From the NCBI RefSeq assembly GCF_902859825.1, contig NZ_CADIKB010000012.1, positions 1 through 64,000 on the forward strand: a stretch of DNA of 64,000 bases. Direction: 5' to 3'. This DNA comes from Paraburkholderia phenoliruptrix (GTDB lineage: Bacteria; Pseudomonadota; Gammaproteobacteria; Burkholderiales; Burkholderiaceae). A model generated the notes under the pieces. The model searched no databases, was not told where the DNA came from, and was given only the letters and a program-made list of their open reading frames with translations. The position numbers and the translations under genes were made by a program. Position 1 is the first letter of the stretch; each line of letters opens with the position of its first letter. Positions 49,097-58,924 of this stretch are shown piece after piece.

Positions 49097-50425
49097 TCAG
49101 GCTGCTTTCGCTGCGTGCGCCGGCTCTGCGCTTGCGCCCGCTTCGTGTGGCTCGCTCTGCGCCGCATTCACGCGCGCCGGATTGTTCGGATGCGTCGTCC
49201 AGTTCGCGTACTCGCCGTTGTCCACGCGCTCCATCGTGATGCATTGTTCGACCGGACACACGTGCATGCACAGATTGCAGCCCACACATTCGGAGTCCAC
49301 CACTTCAAAATGCCGAACGCCATCTTTTTCTTTCATGATGGCCTGATGCGCGGTGTCTTCGCATGCGACATGGCACAGCCCGCATTGAATGCACTTGTCC
49401 TGATCGATGCGTGCCTTGATGCTGTAGTTCAGATTCAGATACTTCCAGTCGGTGACGTTGGGCACGGCCCGACCGCGAATATCGTCCAATGTCGCGTAGC
49501 CCTTTTCGTCCATCCAGTTGGAGAGGCCGTCCGCGAGATCACTGACGATACGAAAGCCGTAGTGCATGGCCGCGGTGCAAACCTGCACGCTGCCTGCGCC
49601 CAGCACCATGAATTCGGCCGCATCGCGCCATGTCGAAATACCCCCTATGCCTGAAATGGGCAGGTTCGGCGTTTGTTCGTCGCGCGCGATTTCCGCGACC
49701 ATGTTCAACGCGATCGGCTTTACCGCCGGGCCGCAATAGCCGCCGTGCGTGCCCTTGCCGTCGACCATCGGCAACGGCGACATGGCGTCGAGATCCACAG
49801 CGACGATCGAGTTGATCGTATTGATCAACGACACGCCGTCCGCACCGCCCTTGTACGCTGCACGCGAACCGAGGCGAATATCGGTGATGTTCGGCGTGAG
49901 CTTCACGAGGCACGGCAGCCTCGTGCCCTCCTTCACCCAGCGCGTGACCATTTCGATGTACTCGGGCACCTGGCCGACCGCCGAACCCATCCCACGTTCG
50001 CTCATGCCGTGGGGGCAGCCGAAATTCAATTCGACTGCATCGGCCCCGGTATCTTCGACAAGCGGAAGAATCCACTTCCAGTCGCGCTCGTTGCACGGCA
50101 CCATCAGCGAGACGATCATGGCTCGCTCGGGCCAGTCACGCTTCACTTGCGCGATCTCGCGCAGATTCACGTCCAGCGGACGGTCGGTAATCAACTCGAT
50201 ATTGTTGAGCCCCGCGATGCGCTGGCCGTTCCATTGCACCGCGCCGTAACGCGAACTCACGTTGACCACGTGCGGGTCGAGGCCGAGCGTTTTCCACACC
50301 ACGCCGCCCCAGCCTGCTTCGAACGCGCGGTTCACGTTGTAGGCTTTGTCGGTCGGCGGCGCGGAAGCGAGCCAGAAGGGATTCGGCGAAGTAATGCCGG
50401 CAATCGTACAGCGCAGATCGGCCAT
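49097..50425 (-). CDS. preA: NAD-dependent dihydropyrimidine dehydrogenase subunit PreA
   Basis: This 442-residue protein holds the FMN-binding catalytic half of dihydropyrimidine dehydrogenase, which reduces uracil or thymine. The N-terminal barrel resembles class 1 dihydroorotate dehydrogenase (LASAPPTDKAYNV; ELNFGCPHGMSERGMG; HGGYCGPAVKPIAL; PISGIGGI). Two 4Fe-4S motifs follow: CIQCGLCHVACEDTAHQ and CVGCNLCMHVCPVEQC. An Ala-rich tail of about 25 residues is unusual. It works with PreT, encoded 57 bases upstream. Confidence 0.97.
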   Translation of the reverse strand: MADLRCTIAGITSPNPFWLASAPPTDKAYNVNRAFEAGWGGVVWKTLGLDPHVVNVSSRYGAVQWNGQRIAGLNNIELITDRPLDVNLREIAQVKRDWPERAMIVSLMVPCNERDWKWILPLVEDTGADAVELNFGCPHGMSERGMGSAVGQVPEYIEMVTRWVKEGTRLPCLVKLTPNITDIRLGSRAAYKGGADGVSLINTINSIVAVDLDAMSPLPMVDGKGTHGGYCGPAVKPIALNMVAEIARDEQTPNLPISGIGGISTWRDAAEFMVLGAGSVQVCTAAMHYGFRIVSDLADGLSNWMDEKGYATLDDIRGRAVPNVTDWKYLNLNYSIKARIDQDKCIQCGLCHVACEDTAHQAIMKEKDGVRHFEVVDSECVGCNLCMHVCPVEQCITMERVDNGEYANWTTHPNNPARVNAAQSEPHEAGASAEPAHAAKAA

Positions 50426-50482
50426 GTTCGGCTCCTTGGGGACGGCTGTTTTTGTGCGATTCGTTTGACGCAGTCAGCTGTG

Positions 50483-51832
50483 CTAAGCGGCCTTTATGGC
50501 GGTCCGGGCAAACTGCGCATGGATGGCTTCGGCGGCGAGCTTGCCGTCCTGCACAGCCTGCACCGTCAGATCGACGCCGCCCGTCGCCGCGCAATCGCCA
50601 CCGGCCCACACGCCGGCCAGCGACGTTTGCCCGCTTGAATCCACGGCGATGCGGCTGCCGTCGAGCGTCAACAGTTCGCGTTCCATGCCTACCGCCACGA
50701 GCGTCTGGCCGATTGCCTTCAGCACCATGTCCGCTTCGATCACGAGGCGCTCGGCGTCGCCGGTGCTTAACGTTCGTTCGAACTCAACGCCCGTCACCAC
50801 GCCGCCCTCGCCGATCAACCGGACAGGCGTTGCGTGCGTGACGAGCATGACGCCGTTGGTCTGCGCGAAGTCGCGTTCGGCCCACGTCGCGCTCATCGAT
50901 TCGACGCCGCGCCGATACACCATCGTCACCGACGTCGCGCCGAGCTTGCGGCTTTGCACGGCCGCATCCACGGCCGTATTGCCGCCGCCGATCACAACCA
51001 CGCGGCGGCCTACCGGCACCGTGCCGAAGTCGCGCGCGCTGCGAATCTGCTCGATGAAATCGACTGCGTTCATCACCCCGCCCAGGTCTTCGCCCGCCAT
51101 GGCGAGCGCGCGCACGCCGGTGAGGCCAATACCCAGAAACACCGCGTCGTATTGCTTGCGCAACGCGTCGAGTTGCACATCGCGGCCGAGCGCCATGCCG
51201 CGCCTGATCTCTATCCCGCCGACCGAGCACAGCCACTCCACTTCGCGCTGCGCGAAATCGTCGACTGTCTTGTAAGCCGCGATGCCGTATTCGTTGAGGC
51301 CGCCCGCTTTTTCGTGGGCGTCGTAGATCGTCACGTTGTGTCCGGCCAGCGCGAGACGATGCGCGCAGGCGAGTCCCGCCGGGCCGGCGCCAATCACCGC
51401 AACATGCCGGCCGGTTTCGGGTGCGCGCGAAAACAGCGCTTCACCGCGCGCCATCGCCCAATCGGTGGCATGGCGTTGCAGCGCGCCGATCGCGACCGGC
51501 TTCGCGTCCTGATGGTTGCGCACGCAAGCACCTTCGCAAAGAATCTCGGTCGGGCACACGCGTGCGCACATGCCGCCGAGCGGATTGGCCGACAGAATAT
51601 CCACGGCCGCGCCCTTCAGGTTGCCGTTGCCGATCTTGCGGATAAAGCCGGGTATGTCGATCTGCGTCGGGCACGCGTTCACACACGGCGCGTCGTAGCA
51701 GTAGTGGCAGCGGCTCGCCGCCGCCGCGGCGGCGGTCGCGTCGAGCAACGGTGCAATGTCGGAGAACTCGCAGGCGAGCTGTTCGGGCGACAGGCGCTGC
51801 GCGGCGATGTCGCCGGTTTGCTTGATGGCCAT
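50483..51832 (-). CDS. preT: NAD-dependent dihydropyrimidine dehydrogenase subunit PreT
   Basis: This 449-residue GltD-like protein passes electrons between NADH and PreA. The N-terminal iron-sulphur region shows CHYCYDAPCVNACPTQ and CARVCPTEILCEGACVR. FAD binding is at VAVIGAGPAGLACAHRL and NADH binding at VVVIGGGNTAVDAAVQSRK. A final FAD motif is AGGDCAATGGVDLTV. AAGGA precedes ATG 51832. It sits between hyuC and preA in the same operon. Confidence 0.96.
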   Translation of the reverse strand: MAIKQTGDIAAQRLSPEQLACEFSDIAPLLDATAAAAAASRCHYCYDAPCVNACPTQIDIPGFIRKIGNGNLKGAAVDILSANPLGGMCARVCPTEILCEGACVRNHQDAKPVAIGALQRHATDWAMARGEALFSRAPETGRHVAVIGAGPAGLACAHRLALAGHNVTIYDAHEKAGGLNEYGIAAYKTVDDFAQREVEWLCSVGGIEIRRGMALGRDVQLDALRKQYDAVFLGIGLTGVRALAMAGEDLGGVMNAVDFIEQIRSARDFGTVPVGRRVVVIGGGNTAVDAAVQSRKLGATSVTMVYRRGVESMSATWAERDFAQTNGVMLVTHATPVRLIGEGGVVTGVEFERTLSTGDAERLVIEADMVLKAIGQTLVAVGMERELLTLDGSRIAVDSSGQTSLAGVWAGGDCAATGGVDLTVQAVQDGKLAAEAIHAQFARTAIKAA

Positions 51833-51935
51833 ACACGTTCCTTCTGTCGATGTGAGGACGCCGCCGTGCGTCGGCTCTCGCGCGAGCGAGACCGGCACGG
51901 CATTTTTCCGGCACTGCGCTAAAACGTTAGATGTA

Positions 51936-53240
51936 CTAGGCGACCGGCTCGCTTGCGCGCTCCAGCATGGCGTGCAGCAGTACGTTCGCGCCTGCCTCGA
52001 TCCATTCGAAGGTGGCATCCTCGATTTCGTTATGGCTGATGCCGTCGACGCACGGCACGAACACCATCGAGGTCGGCGCGACCTGCGCGAGATAACACGC
52101 GTCGTGCCCCGCACCCGAGACCATGTTGCGATGCGAGTACCCAAACCGCTCGGCCGCCGCGAGCACGGACTTCACGCAGGCTTCGTCGAACGCAACCGGC
52201 GCGTAGTAAAAAATCTGCTCCAACTCGGTTTCAAGCCCAATGCCGCCCGCAATTCGCGCAACGCCCTCACGCAACGCCGCATCCATTTTTGCGAGCACCG
52301 CATCGTCCGGATGACGGAAGTCGACGGTAAAGAACACACGGCCCGGAATCACGTTGCGCGAGTTGGGGTGCACCTGCAGCATGCCGACCGTCGCGCAGGC
52401 GAGCGGCGCATGGTCGAGCCCAATACGATTGACGAGATCCACGACGCGCGCAGCACCGAGCAGCGCATCGCGCCGCCGCGGCATCGGCGTCGGGCCCGCA
52501 TGCGCCTCCTGGCCCGTCAGCGTGATCTCGTACCAGCGCTGGCCTTGTGCGTCGGTGACCACGCCAATGGTTTTCTGCTCGGCTTCGAGAATCGGTCCCT
52601 GCTCGATGTGCAGTTCGAACGCCGCATGCAACTTGCGTCCGCCGCAGCGCACATCGCCTGCATAGCCGATGCGCTGCAACTCTTCACCGATCGTCTTGCC
52701 GTCCACATCTTTGCGCGACAAACCGTAGTCGAGCGAAAACACCCCCGCGAACACGCCGGAAGCCACCATGGCCGGCGCAAAGCGCGAGCCTTCCTCATTG
52801 GTCCAGATCACCACTTCGACGGGATGCTCGGTTTCGATGCCATGGTCGTTCAGACTGCGAATCACTTCGAGCCCGCCCAGCACGCCGTAAATGCCGTCGA
52901 AGCGGCCGCCTGTCGGCTGCGAGTCGGCGTGCGAGCCGGTCATGACCGGCAATGCGTCGGGATTGCGCCCCGCGCGACGCATGAAGACGTTGCCCATCTG
53001 ATCGACACTGACCGCACAGCCCGCTTCCTTCGCCCAACTAACTATCAGATCGCGCCCTTCCTTGTCGAGATCCGTCAGCGCAAGGCGGCATACGCCGCCT
53101 TTGGGCGTTGCGCCGATCCTGGCCATCGTCATCAGGCTGTCCCATAGCCGCTTGCCGTCGACCCGGATCGACGTAACGTCTTGCGCGCTCCCCGGCAGGT
53201 TGTCCTTCGGGCTCTTCAGCGCTTCAGTAACCGCGTTCAT
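51936..53240 (-). CDS. Zn-dependent hydrolase, probable beta-ureidopropionase
   Basis: This 434-residue M20-family amidase belongs to the N-carbamoyl-amino-acid hydrolase/allantoate amidohydrolase group. Metal ligands are visible in GSHADSQPTGGRFDG, NEEGSRF and FELHIEQGPILE, with the lid sequence QEAHAGPTPMPRRRDA. In this operon the expected reaction is hydrolysis of N-carbamoyl-beta-alanine to beta-alanine, ammonia and CO2, the third step of the pathway. ATG 53240 (MNAVTEALK) is chosen. It is the first gene of the operon and is divergent from the TetR-type regulator. Confidence 0.92.
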   Translation of the reverse strand: MNAVTEALKSPKDNLPGSAQDVTSIRVDGKRLWDSLMTMARIGATPKGGVCRLALTDLDKEGRDLIVSWAKEAGCAVSVDQMGNVFMRRAGRNPDALPVMTGSHADSQPTGGRFDGIYGVLGGLEVIRSLNDHGIETEHPVEVVIWTNEEGSRFAPAMVASGVFAGVFSLDYGLSRKDVDGKTIGEELQRIGYAGDVRCGGRKLHAAFELHIEQGPILEAEQKTIGVVTDAQGQRWYEITLTGQEAHAGPTPMPRRRDALLGAARVVDLVNRIGLDHAPLACATVGMLQVHPNSRNVIPGRVFFTVDFRHPDDAVLAKMDAALREGVARIAGGIGLETELEQIFYYAPVAFDEACVKSVLAAAERFGYSHRNMVSGAGHDACYLAQVAPTSMVFVPCVDGISHNEIEDATFEWIEAGANVLLHAMLERASEPVA

Positions 53241-53389
53241 TCGTCTCGCTCCTTTCGGTGAACCGACATGAAACTGGTGCATGGGCGGCGGCTTTTGGGG
53301 CGTGTCCGCACGGCGGCGGTGCACGTTCGATACGCCAGGCCGCCTCAGATAGCAAGGGCAAACCCTGATGCATCTCCCGCCCTTTCAAT

Positions 53390-53407
53390 CCTGTCCAGTT
53401 GGACAGG
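53390..53407. promoter_or_regulatory. RutR-like operator (perfect 8-bp dyad)
   Basis: CCTGTCCA-GT-TGGACAGG is a perfect palindrome with a 2-bp spacer in the divergent region between the hydrolase operon and the TetR regulator. Its form is close to the E. coli RutR site TTGACCA-NN-TGGTCAA. It is the natural target for the regulator encoded at 53582. Confidence 0.8.
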
Positions 53408-53581
53408 TTGTAGACGATTAACACCGCCAAATCAATGCTTTTCGCACGAACGCAATGAGAGCGAGAAGCGTGCCATTGCATTGCAGCACTGCCTGGCCTC
53501 GCGCAAGAAATACGCGTGTGAGCTCGCCGTCGAGCGACTAGAATGAAGCGCGACGCGGCACACATGCCGCTGAAGGCGAAC

Positions 53582-54295
53582 ATGAGAGACGACGACGTGG
53601 CTGCGGGCATCACCGAAAACGACGAAACGCGCGCGCCTTTGCGGCGGCGCAAGGCGCACATTCGCGAGTCGAACGAAGCCCATCTTCTGGCGTGCGCCGA
53701 GGCGGTTTTCGCCGAGCGCGGACTGGACGGCGCGAGCACGGCGATGATCGCCGAGCGCGCAGGCTTACCGAAAGCCAACGTCCACTACTACTTCCCGACC
53801 AAACTCGCGCTTTACCGGCGAGTACTCGAAGACCTGTTCGAGGACTGGTATCGCGCGGCCGATACCTTTGAATGCAGCGACGATCCCGTCGAAGCCATCG
53901 GCGGATATGTGCGCGCAAAGATGGAGCTGTCGCGGCGGCGTCCGCTCGGATCGAAAGTGTGGGCGAGCGAGATCATCCACGGCGCGGAGCATATGGAAGA
54001 CATCCTCATGCAGCGCGTCAAGCCGTGGCTCGACAGCCGCGTGAAAGTGATCGACGACTGGATTGCGCGAGGCCTGCTCGCCCCCGTGAATGCGCGCACG
54101 CTGATGTACATGATCTGGGCAACGACACAGCACTACGCCGATTTCGACGCGCAAATCCGCGCGCTGAAAGGCAAGCGCGCGCTGACGCAAAAATCGTTCG
54201 AGGCGACGACCGAAGAAGTCGTGGAACTGGTGATTCGCGCGTGCGGCGCGGTGTCGCCCACACAGCGCGAGCAAGGCGCCGATCCTTCGCGTTAG
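53582..54295 (+). CDS. TetR-family regulator, RutR-like
   Basis: This regulator of about 237 residues has a TetR helix-turn-helix (STAMIAERAGLPKANVHYYF) and a C-terminal domain with YIRAKM-like RutR features (YVRAKMELSRRRPLGSKVWA; SEIIHGAEH). RutR controls pyrimidine use and responds to uracil. Divergent position and operator suggest control of the reductive pyrimidine operon. ATG 53582 has GAAGG five bases upstream; ATG 53543 is an in-frame alternative. Confidence 0.9.
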   Translation: MRDDDVAAGITENDETRAPLRRRKAHIRESNEAHLLACAEAVFAERGLDGASTAMIAERAGLPKANVHYYFPTKLALYRRVLEDLFEDWYRAADTFECSDDPVEAIGGYVRAKMELSRRRPLGSKVWASEIIHGAEHMEDILMQRVKPWLDSRVKVIDDWIARGLLAPVNARTLMYMIWATTQHYADFDAQIRALKGKRALTQKSFEATTEEVVELVIRACGAVSPTQREQGADPSR

Positions 54296-54314
54296 AAATG
54301 TGCGCGGCGCCGCG

Positions 54315-55559
54315 TCAATACGTTTCCAGATGCAGGCGCCCTTCCTTTTTCAGTCTCGCCCAGAGCGCCTCCCAATCCATCTGATGCTGCTCGGCGATCT
54401 CCTTGAGCGCTTGCAGCACACCGTCTTCCATGCCCTTCAGGCCGCACACATAGATGTGCGTGTTGTCGTCCTTCAACATATGCGCGACGTCGACCGCGCG
54501 TTCGCGCATGGCGTCCTGCACATAGCGCCTCGGCTGCCCCGGTGTGCGCGAGAACGCCAGATTGGTGTCGATAAAGTCTTTCGGCAGATTAGTTAGCGGA
54601 CCGAAGTACGGCAATTCTTCTTTGGTGCGCGCCCCGAAGAACAGCATCAGTTTTCCGGTCGCGCCTTTCAGGCGGCGCCGCCGCCGGTACTCGGTCATCG
54701 CCCGCATCGGCGCGGAGCCTGTGCCCGTGCAGATCATCAGCAGATGCGAGTTCGGATGGTTCGGCATCAGGAAGGTGCCGCCAAATGGGCCGATAACCGT
54801 GACCACGTCGCCCTTTTTCAGGTCGCACAGATAGTTCGAGCAGACGCCGTCGATCGAGTCGCCATGCTGTTCGGACACACGCTTCACAGTCAGCGAAACG
54901 TTGTTGTAGCCGGGCCGCTCGCCGTCGCGCGGACTCGCAATCGAATACTGACGCGCGTGATGCGGACGACCGTCGGCGGTCGCGCCCGGCGGCAGCACGC
55001 CGATCGACTGCCCTTCGAGCACGGGAAACGGCATCGAGCCGAAGTCCAGCACGATGTGATGGATATCGCTTTGCGTCGACGCGTCGGTCAGCCGATAGTT
55101 GCCGACCACGGTCGCAGTGGTCGGCGCCTTATGCGTATAGAGGTTCACGTACGGTTTGGCGGCGGACCACGGCGGCACGACGGAGCCGCGTACCGTGTCG
55201 ACTTCAACCCCGCTTGCATTCGCTGAGGTGTCCGCGCTCGTGTCGGCGGCAACGGAGGATTCGTCGGCACTGGCCACGGCCATCGTGTTCTGCTCCGGCA
55301 GCACGTCCCATGTGAACTGTTCCTCGATCGGGTACGCGTCGGCCTTCAGCACCGTGCGCCAGTTGTCGATCGCGCCTGTCGGACACGGCGGCACGCACGC
55401 CATGCAGCCGTTGCAAACATCCGCCCTCACCACGTAGTTGTTTTCGTCGTGCGTGATCGCGTCGATCGGACAGGTCTCTTCGCAGGTATTGCAGCGAATG
55501 CAGATCTCCGGATCGATCAGATGCTGCCTGAGAACCTCGATCGACACTGGGCCGTTCAT
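54315..55559 (-). CDS. boxA: Benzoyl-CoA 2,3-epoxidase subunit BoxA (reductase)
   Basis: This 414-residue NADPH reductase component delivers electrons to BoxB for epoxidation of benzoyl-CoA. Two 4Fe-4S clusters at the N-terminus are [15 protein letters not shown] and [16 protein letters not shown] linker rich in Ala, Ser and acidic residues precedes the ferredoxin-NADP reductase-like half, which shows [15 protein letters not shown] and [19 protein letters not shown] lies five bases before ATG 55559. It is the last gene of boxCBA. Confidence 0.96.
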   Translation of the reverse strand: MNGPVSIEVLRQHLIDPEICIRCNTCEETCPIDAITHDENNYVVRADVCNGCMACVPPCPTGAIDNWRTVLKADAYPIEEQFTWDVLPEQNTMAVASADESSVAADTSADTSANASGVEVDTVRGSVVPPWSAAKPYVNLYTHKAPTTATVVGNYRLTDASTQSDIHHIVLDFGSMPFPVLEGQSIGVLPPGATADGRPHHARQYSIASPRDGERPGYNNVSLTVKRVSEQHGDSIDGVCSNYLCDLKKGDVVTVIGPFGGTFLMPNHPNSHLLMICTGTGSAPMRAMTEYRRRRRLKGATGKLMLFFGARTKEELPYFGPLTNLPKDFIDTNLAFSRTPGQPRRYVQDAMRERAVDVAHMLKDDNTHIYVCGLKGMEDGVLQALKEIAEQHQMDWEALWARLKKEGRLHLETY

Positions 55560-55644
55560 GACTTCCTCCACCATGTAGTGCTTTGTAAGCGCGCCGCGCG
55601 CGCTTCGTTGCTTCGAGCCGCCGTCCGCCCTCGTTCAGTTTCGC

Positions 55645-57072
55645 TTAGTTAAAGCGCACGTATTCGAAATCCACTGGCTGACGGTTCACGCCCATCGCGG
55701 GCGGCGCAATCCAGTTCGCGAACTTGCCGGGCTCGACCACGCGGCCCATCAGCGACGCGACGAATGCGCGGTCTTCCGGCGTGGCGAGCCACTTGCTTTC
55801 GTTGGCGGCCCACTCCGCTTCGCTCACGACGCGTCCGTCCGGCGAGACACGTGTGCCCGCGAACGTGCCGATCTGGCGGTTGAAGGCTTTATGCGGCACG
55901 GTCATGCGAAAGTCGATGCCGGCCTTCTCGAGCACCTTGTTCCAGCGCCCCACGCCCGCCACCGAATCCTTGATGTAATCGTCGCGCAGCACTTCGTTCA
56001 TCGCGTTGAGCATGGGCACTTCGCGCTCCACCAGCTTGCCGTCCTGCACGTCGAGCAACTTGTAGCTTTGCCCGTTCAATTGATGATCGTCGTCGCGCTT
56101 GCTTTCTTCGTAGCGGCCTTTCAGGCCCGAGCTGTAGAACGTCGCCGCGTTCGACGAATGATCGGCGCCGAACAGGTCGATTGTCACCGAGTAATGGAAG
56201 TTCAGATAGCGCTGGATGGTCGGCAAATCGATCACGCCCGCTGCGCGAATCCTGGTGACGTCGTCGGTGCCGAGTTCGTTCATCACCTGGGCGGTGCGCT
56301 GAATCACGCGGGACACGCCCGACTCACCCACGAACATGTGGTGCGCTTCTTCCGTCAACATAAACTTCGTGGTGCGCGCGAGCGGGTCGAAGCCGGACTC
56401 CGCCAGTGCGGAGAGCTGGAACTTGCCGTCGCGGTCGGTGAAATACGTGAACATGTAGAACGCGAGCCAGTCCGGCGTTTTCTCGTTGAACGCGCCGAGA
56501 ATGCGAGGATTGTCGTCGTCGCCGGAGCGTCGGCCCAGCAATGCTTCGGCCTCCTCGCGACCGTCCCGTCCGAAGTAACGATGCAGCAGATACACCATGG
56601 CCCACAGGTGCCGGCCTTCTTCCACGTTGACCTGAAACAGGTTGCGCAGGTCGTACATGGAAGGCGCGGTGAGGCCAAGGTGCCGTTGCTGCTCGACCGA
56701 AGCGGGCTCGGTATCGCCTTGCGTCACGATAATGCGCCGCAGATTCGCGCGATGTTCGCCGGGCACGTCCTGCCACGCAGCCTCGCCCTTGTGCTCGCCG
56801 AAATGGATCTTGCGATCCTGCTCGCCCGGCGTGAGGAAAATGCCCCAACGGTAATCGGGCATCTTGACATGATCGAAGTGGGCCCAGCCGCCCGCATCCA
56901 CGCTCACTGCCGTGCGCAGATACACGTCGTAGCCATGCGAGCCTTCCGGTCCCATGTCGCCCCACCAGGACAGGAAGTTCGGCTGCCATTGTTCGAGCGC
57001 GCGCTGCAGCGTGCGGTCGTCGGCGAGGTTGACGTTGTTCGGAATCTTTTCGCTGTAGTTGATGGTCGACAT
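55645..57072 (-). CDS. boxB: Benzoyl-CoA 2,3-epoxidase subunit BoxB (diiron oxygenase)
   Basis: This 475-residue diiron monooxygenase forms 2,3-epoxybenzoyl-CoA with O2. Iron-ligand motifs are visible in VEEGRHLWAMVY and LTEEAHHMFVGESG, spaced as in the family. The N-terminus MSTINYSEKIPNNVNL and WGIFLTPGEQDRKIHFGEH are hallmark BoxB sequence. AAGGA precedes ATG 57072. Confidence 0.97.
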   Translation of the reverse strand: MSTINYSEKIPNNVNLADDRTLQRALEQWQPNFLSWWGDMGPEGSHGYDVYLRTAVSVDAGGWAHFDHVKMPDYRWGIFLTPGEQDRKIHFGEHKGEAAWQDVPGEHRANLRRIIVTQGDTEPASVEQQRHLGLTAPSMYDLRNLFQVNVEEGRHLWAMVYLLHRYFGRDGREEAEALLGRRSGDDDNPRILGAFNEKTPDWLAFYMFTYFTDRDGKFQLSALAESGFDPLARTTKFMLTEEAHHMFVGESGVSRVIQRTAQVMNELGTDDVTRIRAAGVIDLPTIQRYLNFHYSVTIDLFGADHSSNAATFYSSGLKGRYEESKRDDDHQLNGQSYKLLDVQDGKLVEREVPMLNAMNEVLRDDYIKDSVAGVGRWNKVLEKAGIDFRMTVPHKAFNRQIGTFAGTRVSPDGRVVSEAEWAANESKWLATPEDRAFVASLMGRVVEPGKFANWIAPPAMGVNRQPVDFEYVRFN

Positions 57073-57139
57073 GGTCGGTTCCTTGCAATGCTGAAGGTGA
57101 GAGGCGCGTATCGGGCGCAGGGTCGCTTTGCAGCGGGCG

Positions 57140-58810
57140 TCAAACCCGCGAGACGTCGAATTGCGCCTTGCTGCCCTTGCCGTACACCTTGAGCGCACCC
57201 TTCTCGCCCACAGCGTTCGGCCGGTTGAAGATCCAGTTCTGCCATGCGGTGAGACGGCCGAAAATGCGCGTCTCCATCGTTTCGGGCCCGTTGAAACGCA
57301 GGTTCGCCTCGAGCCCCGTCAATGCGTCCGGCGACATGGCTGCGCGTTCCTCCAAGGCGATGCGGATTTCGTCGGTCCAGTCGATGTCGTCGGGCGCCGC
57401 CGTGACGAGTCCGAGACGCTCCGCTTCGACGGGCTTGATCGGCTGACCGATGCGCGAACGCGCGGCGTCGAGTGGTTCGGCCTCCTCATAGAAGCGGCGC
57501 GCGAGCCGGGACTGATGCGTGACCATTGAATAAAGACCGAAGTTGACTTCCGACAGCGTGATCGCCGGCTCCTCTTCTTCGTTGCTCGGCAATGCGGCCA
57601 TGTACGAGCGGTCGGCGGCGAACGCCAGTTCCGCGAAGGTGCCGGCGAAACACGAGCCCGGTTCGATCAACGCGAAGAGTGATCGCGACGACACGTCGAT
57701 GCGCGCCAGCGTGCGGCGCAAGAGGCCGATCGTTTCGCGCACGAACCAGTGGTCCTTGTGCTGCATCAACACCGCGTCCACGGCGAGCACGTTGCGCGCG
57801 TCGCCTTCGGTGCGGAACACCCAGGTGCCGACTTCGAGTTCGTTCGTGCGCAGCGAAAGAATCGCGTCGTCGAGTTCGCGAGCGAATCGCAGCGGCCACC
57901 AGTTCGCGCCTGCAGCGACGATTGCATCGACATCGGTGGGCTGTTCGCCTTGCGGCGCTCTGGCGGTGAAGGTCGCGATGCGCTTCGCGCGGTCGATCGT
58001 CACGTCGAGCGTGTGATAACCGAGGCCGTCTTCGCGATCGGTGCGCTCGATGCGCGTCAATGTCACGCCCTGCGCGTCGGACGGACGGTCGCTTCGTGCG
58101 GCGAGTTCGAGCGCCCGGGCCTGAATGGCCGCATCGAACTGATTGGGCTTCACCACTTCGTCGACGAGACGCCACGCCTTCGCACGCTCGCCGCGAATGC
58201 CTTCCACCACGGTGCAAAAGATGTCGGCGCGATCATGGCGCACCTTGCGCTTGTCAGTGACGCGCGTGAGACCGCCCGTGCCGGGCAGCACGCCGAGCAA
58301 CGGCACTTCCGGCAGCGACACCGACGACGAGCGGTCGTCGACCAGATAGATTTCGTCGCAGGCGAGCGCGAGTTCATAACCGCCGCCTGCGCACGCACCA
58401 TTTACCGCCGCGAGAAATTTGAGCCCCGAATAACGCGACGAGTCTTCGAGGCCGTTACGCGTTTCGTTGGTGAACTTGCAGAAATTGACCTTCCACGCAT
58501 GCGACGACACACCGAGCATGAAGATATTCGCACCCGAGCAGAACACGCGGTCCTTCAGGCTCGTCACCACGACGGTTTTCACTTCCGGATGCTCGAAGCG
58601 GATGCGCTGAACAGCGTCGTGCAGTTCGATATCGACGCCAAGGTCGTAGGAATTGAGCTTCAGCTTGTAGCCGTCGCGGATGCCGCCGTCTTCCGCGATA
58701 TCGATACCCAGCGTCGCGACGGGGCCGTTGAAACTCAGCTTCCAATGCTTGTACTGCGAGGGGTCGGTGCGGTAGTCGACCGGGGCGATGGCGGTTTCTG
58801 CTGTGGACAT
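57140..58810 (-). CDS. boxC: 2,3-epoxybenzoyl-CoA dihydrolase BoxC
   Basis: This 556-residue enoyl-CoA hydratase-like enzyme opens the epoxide ring to 3,4-dehydroadipyl-CoA semialdehyde plus formate. The crotonase core shows LKDRVFCSGANIFMLG and NGACAGGGYELALACDEIYL, with a second related half. Length and motifs fit BoxC. AGGAGA precedes ATG 58810; an in-frame upstream ATG is less likely. It is the first gene of boxCBA and has a recognisable promoter. Confidence 0.97.
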   Translation of the reverse strand: MSTAETAIAPVDYRTDPSQYKHWKLSFNGPVATLGIDIAEDGGIRDGYKLKLNSYDLGVDIELHDAVQRIRFEHPEVKTVVVTSLKDRVFCSGANIFMLGVSSHAWKVNFCKFTNETRNGLEDSSRYSGLKFLAAVNGACAGGGYELALACDEIYLVDDRSSSVSLPEVPLLGVLPGTGGLTRVTDKRKVRHDRADIFCTVVEGIRGERAKAWRLVDEVVKPNQFDAAIQARALELAARSDRPSDAQGVTLTRIERTDREDGLGYHTLDVTIDRAKRIATFTARAPQGEQPTDVDAIVAAGANWWPLRFARELDDAILSLRTNELEVGTWVFRTEGDARNVLAVDAVLMQHKDHWFVRETIGLLRRTLARIDVSSRSLFALIEPGSCFAGTFAELAFAADRSYMAALPSNEEEEPAITLSEVNFGLYSMVTHQSRLARRFYEEAEPLDAARSRIGQPIKPVEAERLGLVTAAPDDIDWTDEIRIALEERAAMSPDALTGLEANLRFNGPETMETRIFGRLTAWQNWIFNRPNAVGEKGALKVYGKGSKAQFDVSRV

Positions 58811-58848
58811 GGGCGTCTCCTGACTGGACGATGCAAGTTGTTTATAGA

Positions 58849-58877
58849 ACAATAGTGCATCGTCACTTCCATGTAAA
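58849..58877 (-). promoter_or_regulatory. boxC promoter with overlapping regulatory motif
   Basis: On the minus strand TTTACA (58877-58872) and TATTGT (58854-58849) are separated by 17 bases, 39 bases before the boxC start. The -10 overlaps GCACTATTGT, nearly the same as GCACTATAGT in the divergent boxR/boxD region, and TGCA repeats lie nearby. BoxR is the expected binder. Confidence 0.6.
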
Positions 58878-58924
58878 GCATTTTAATGCATGTTACCGCG
58901 TAAACCCCGATGCCCGAGTGCAGT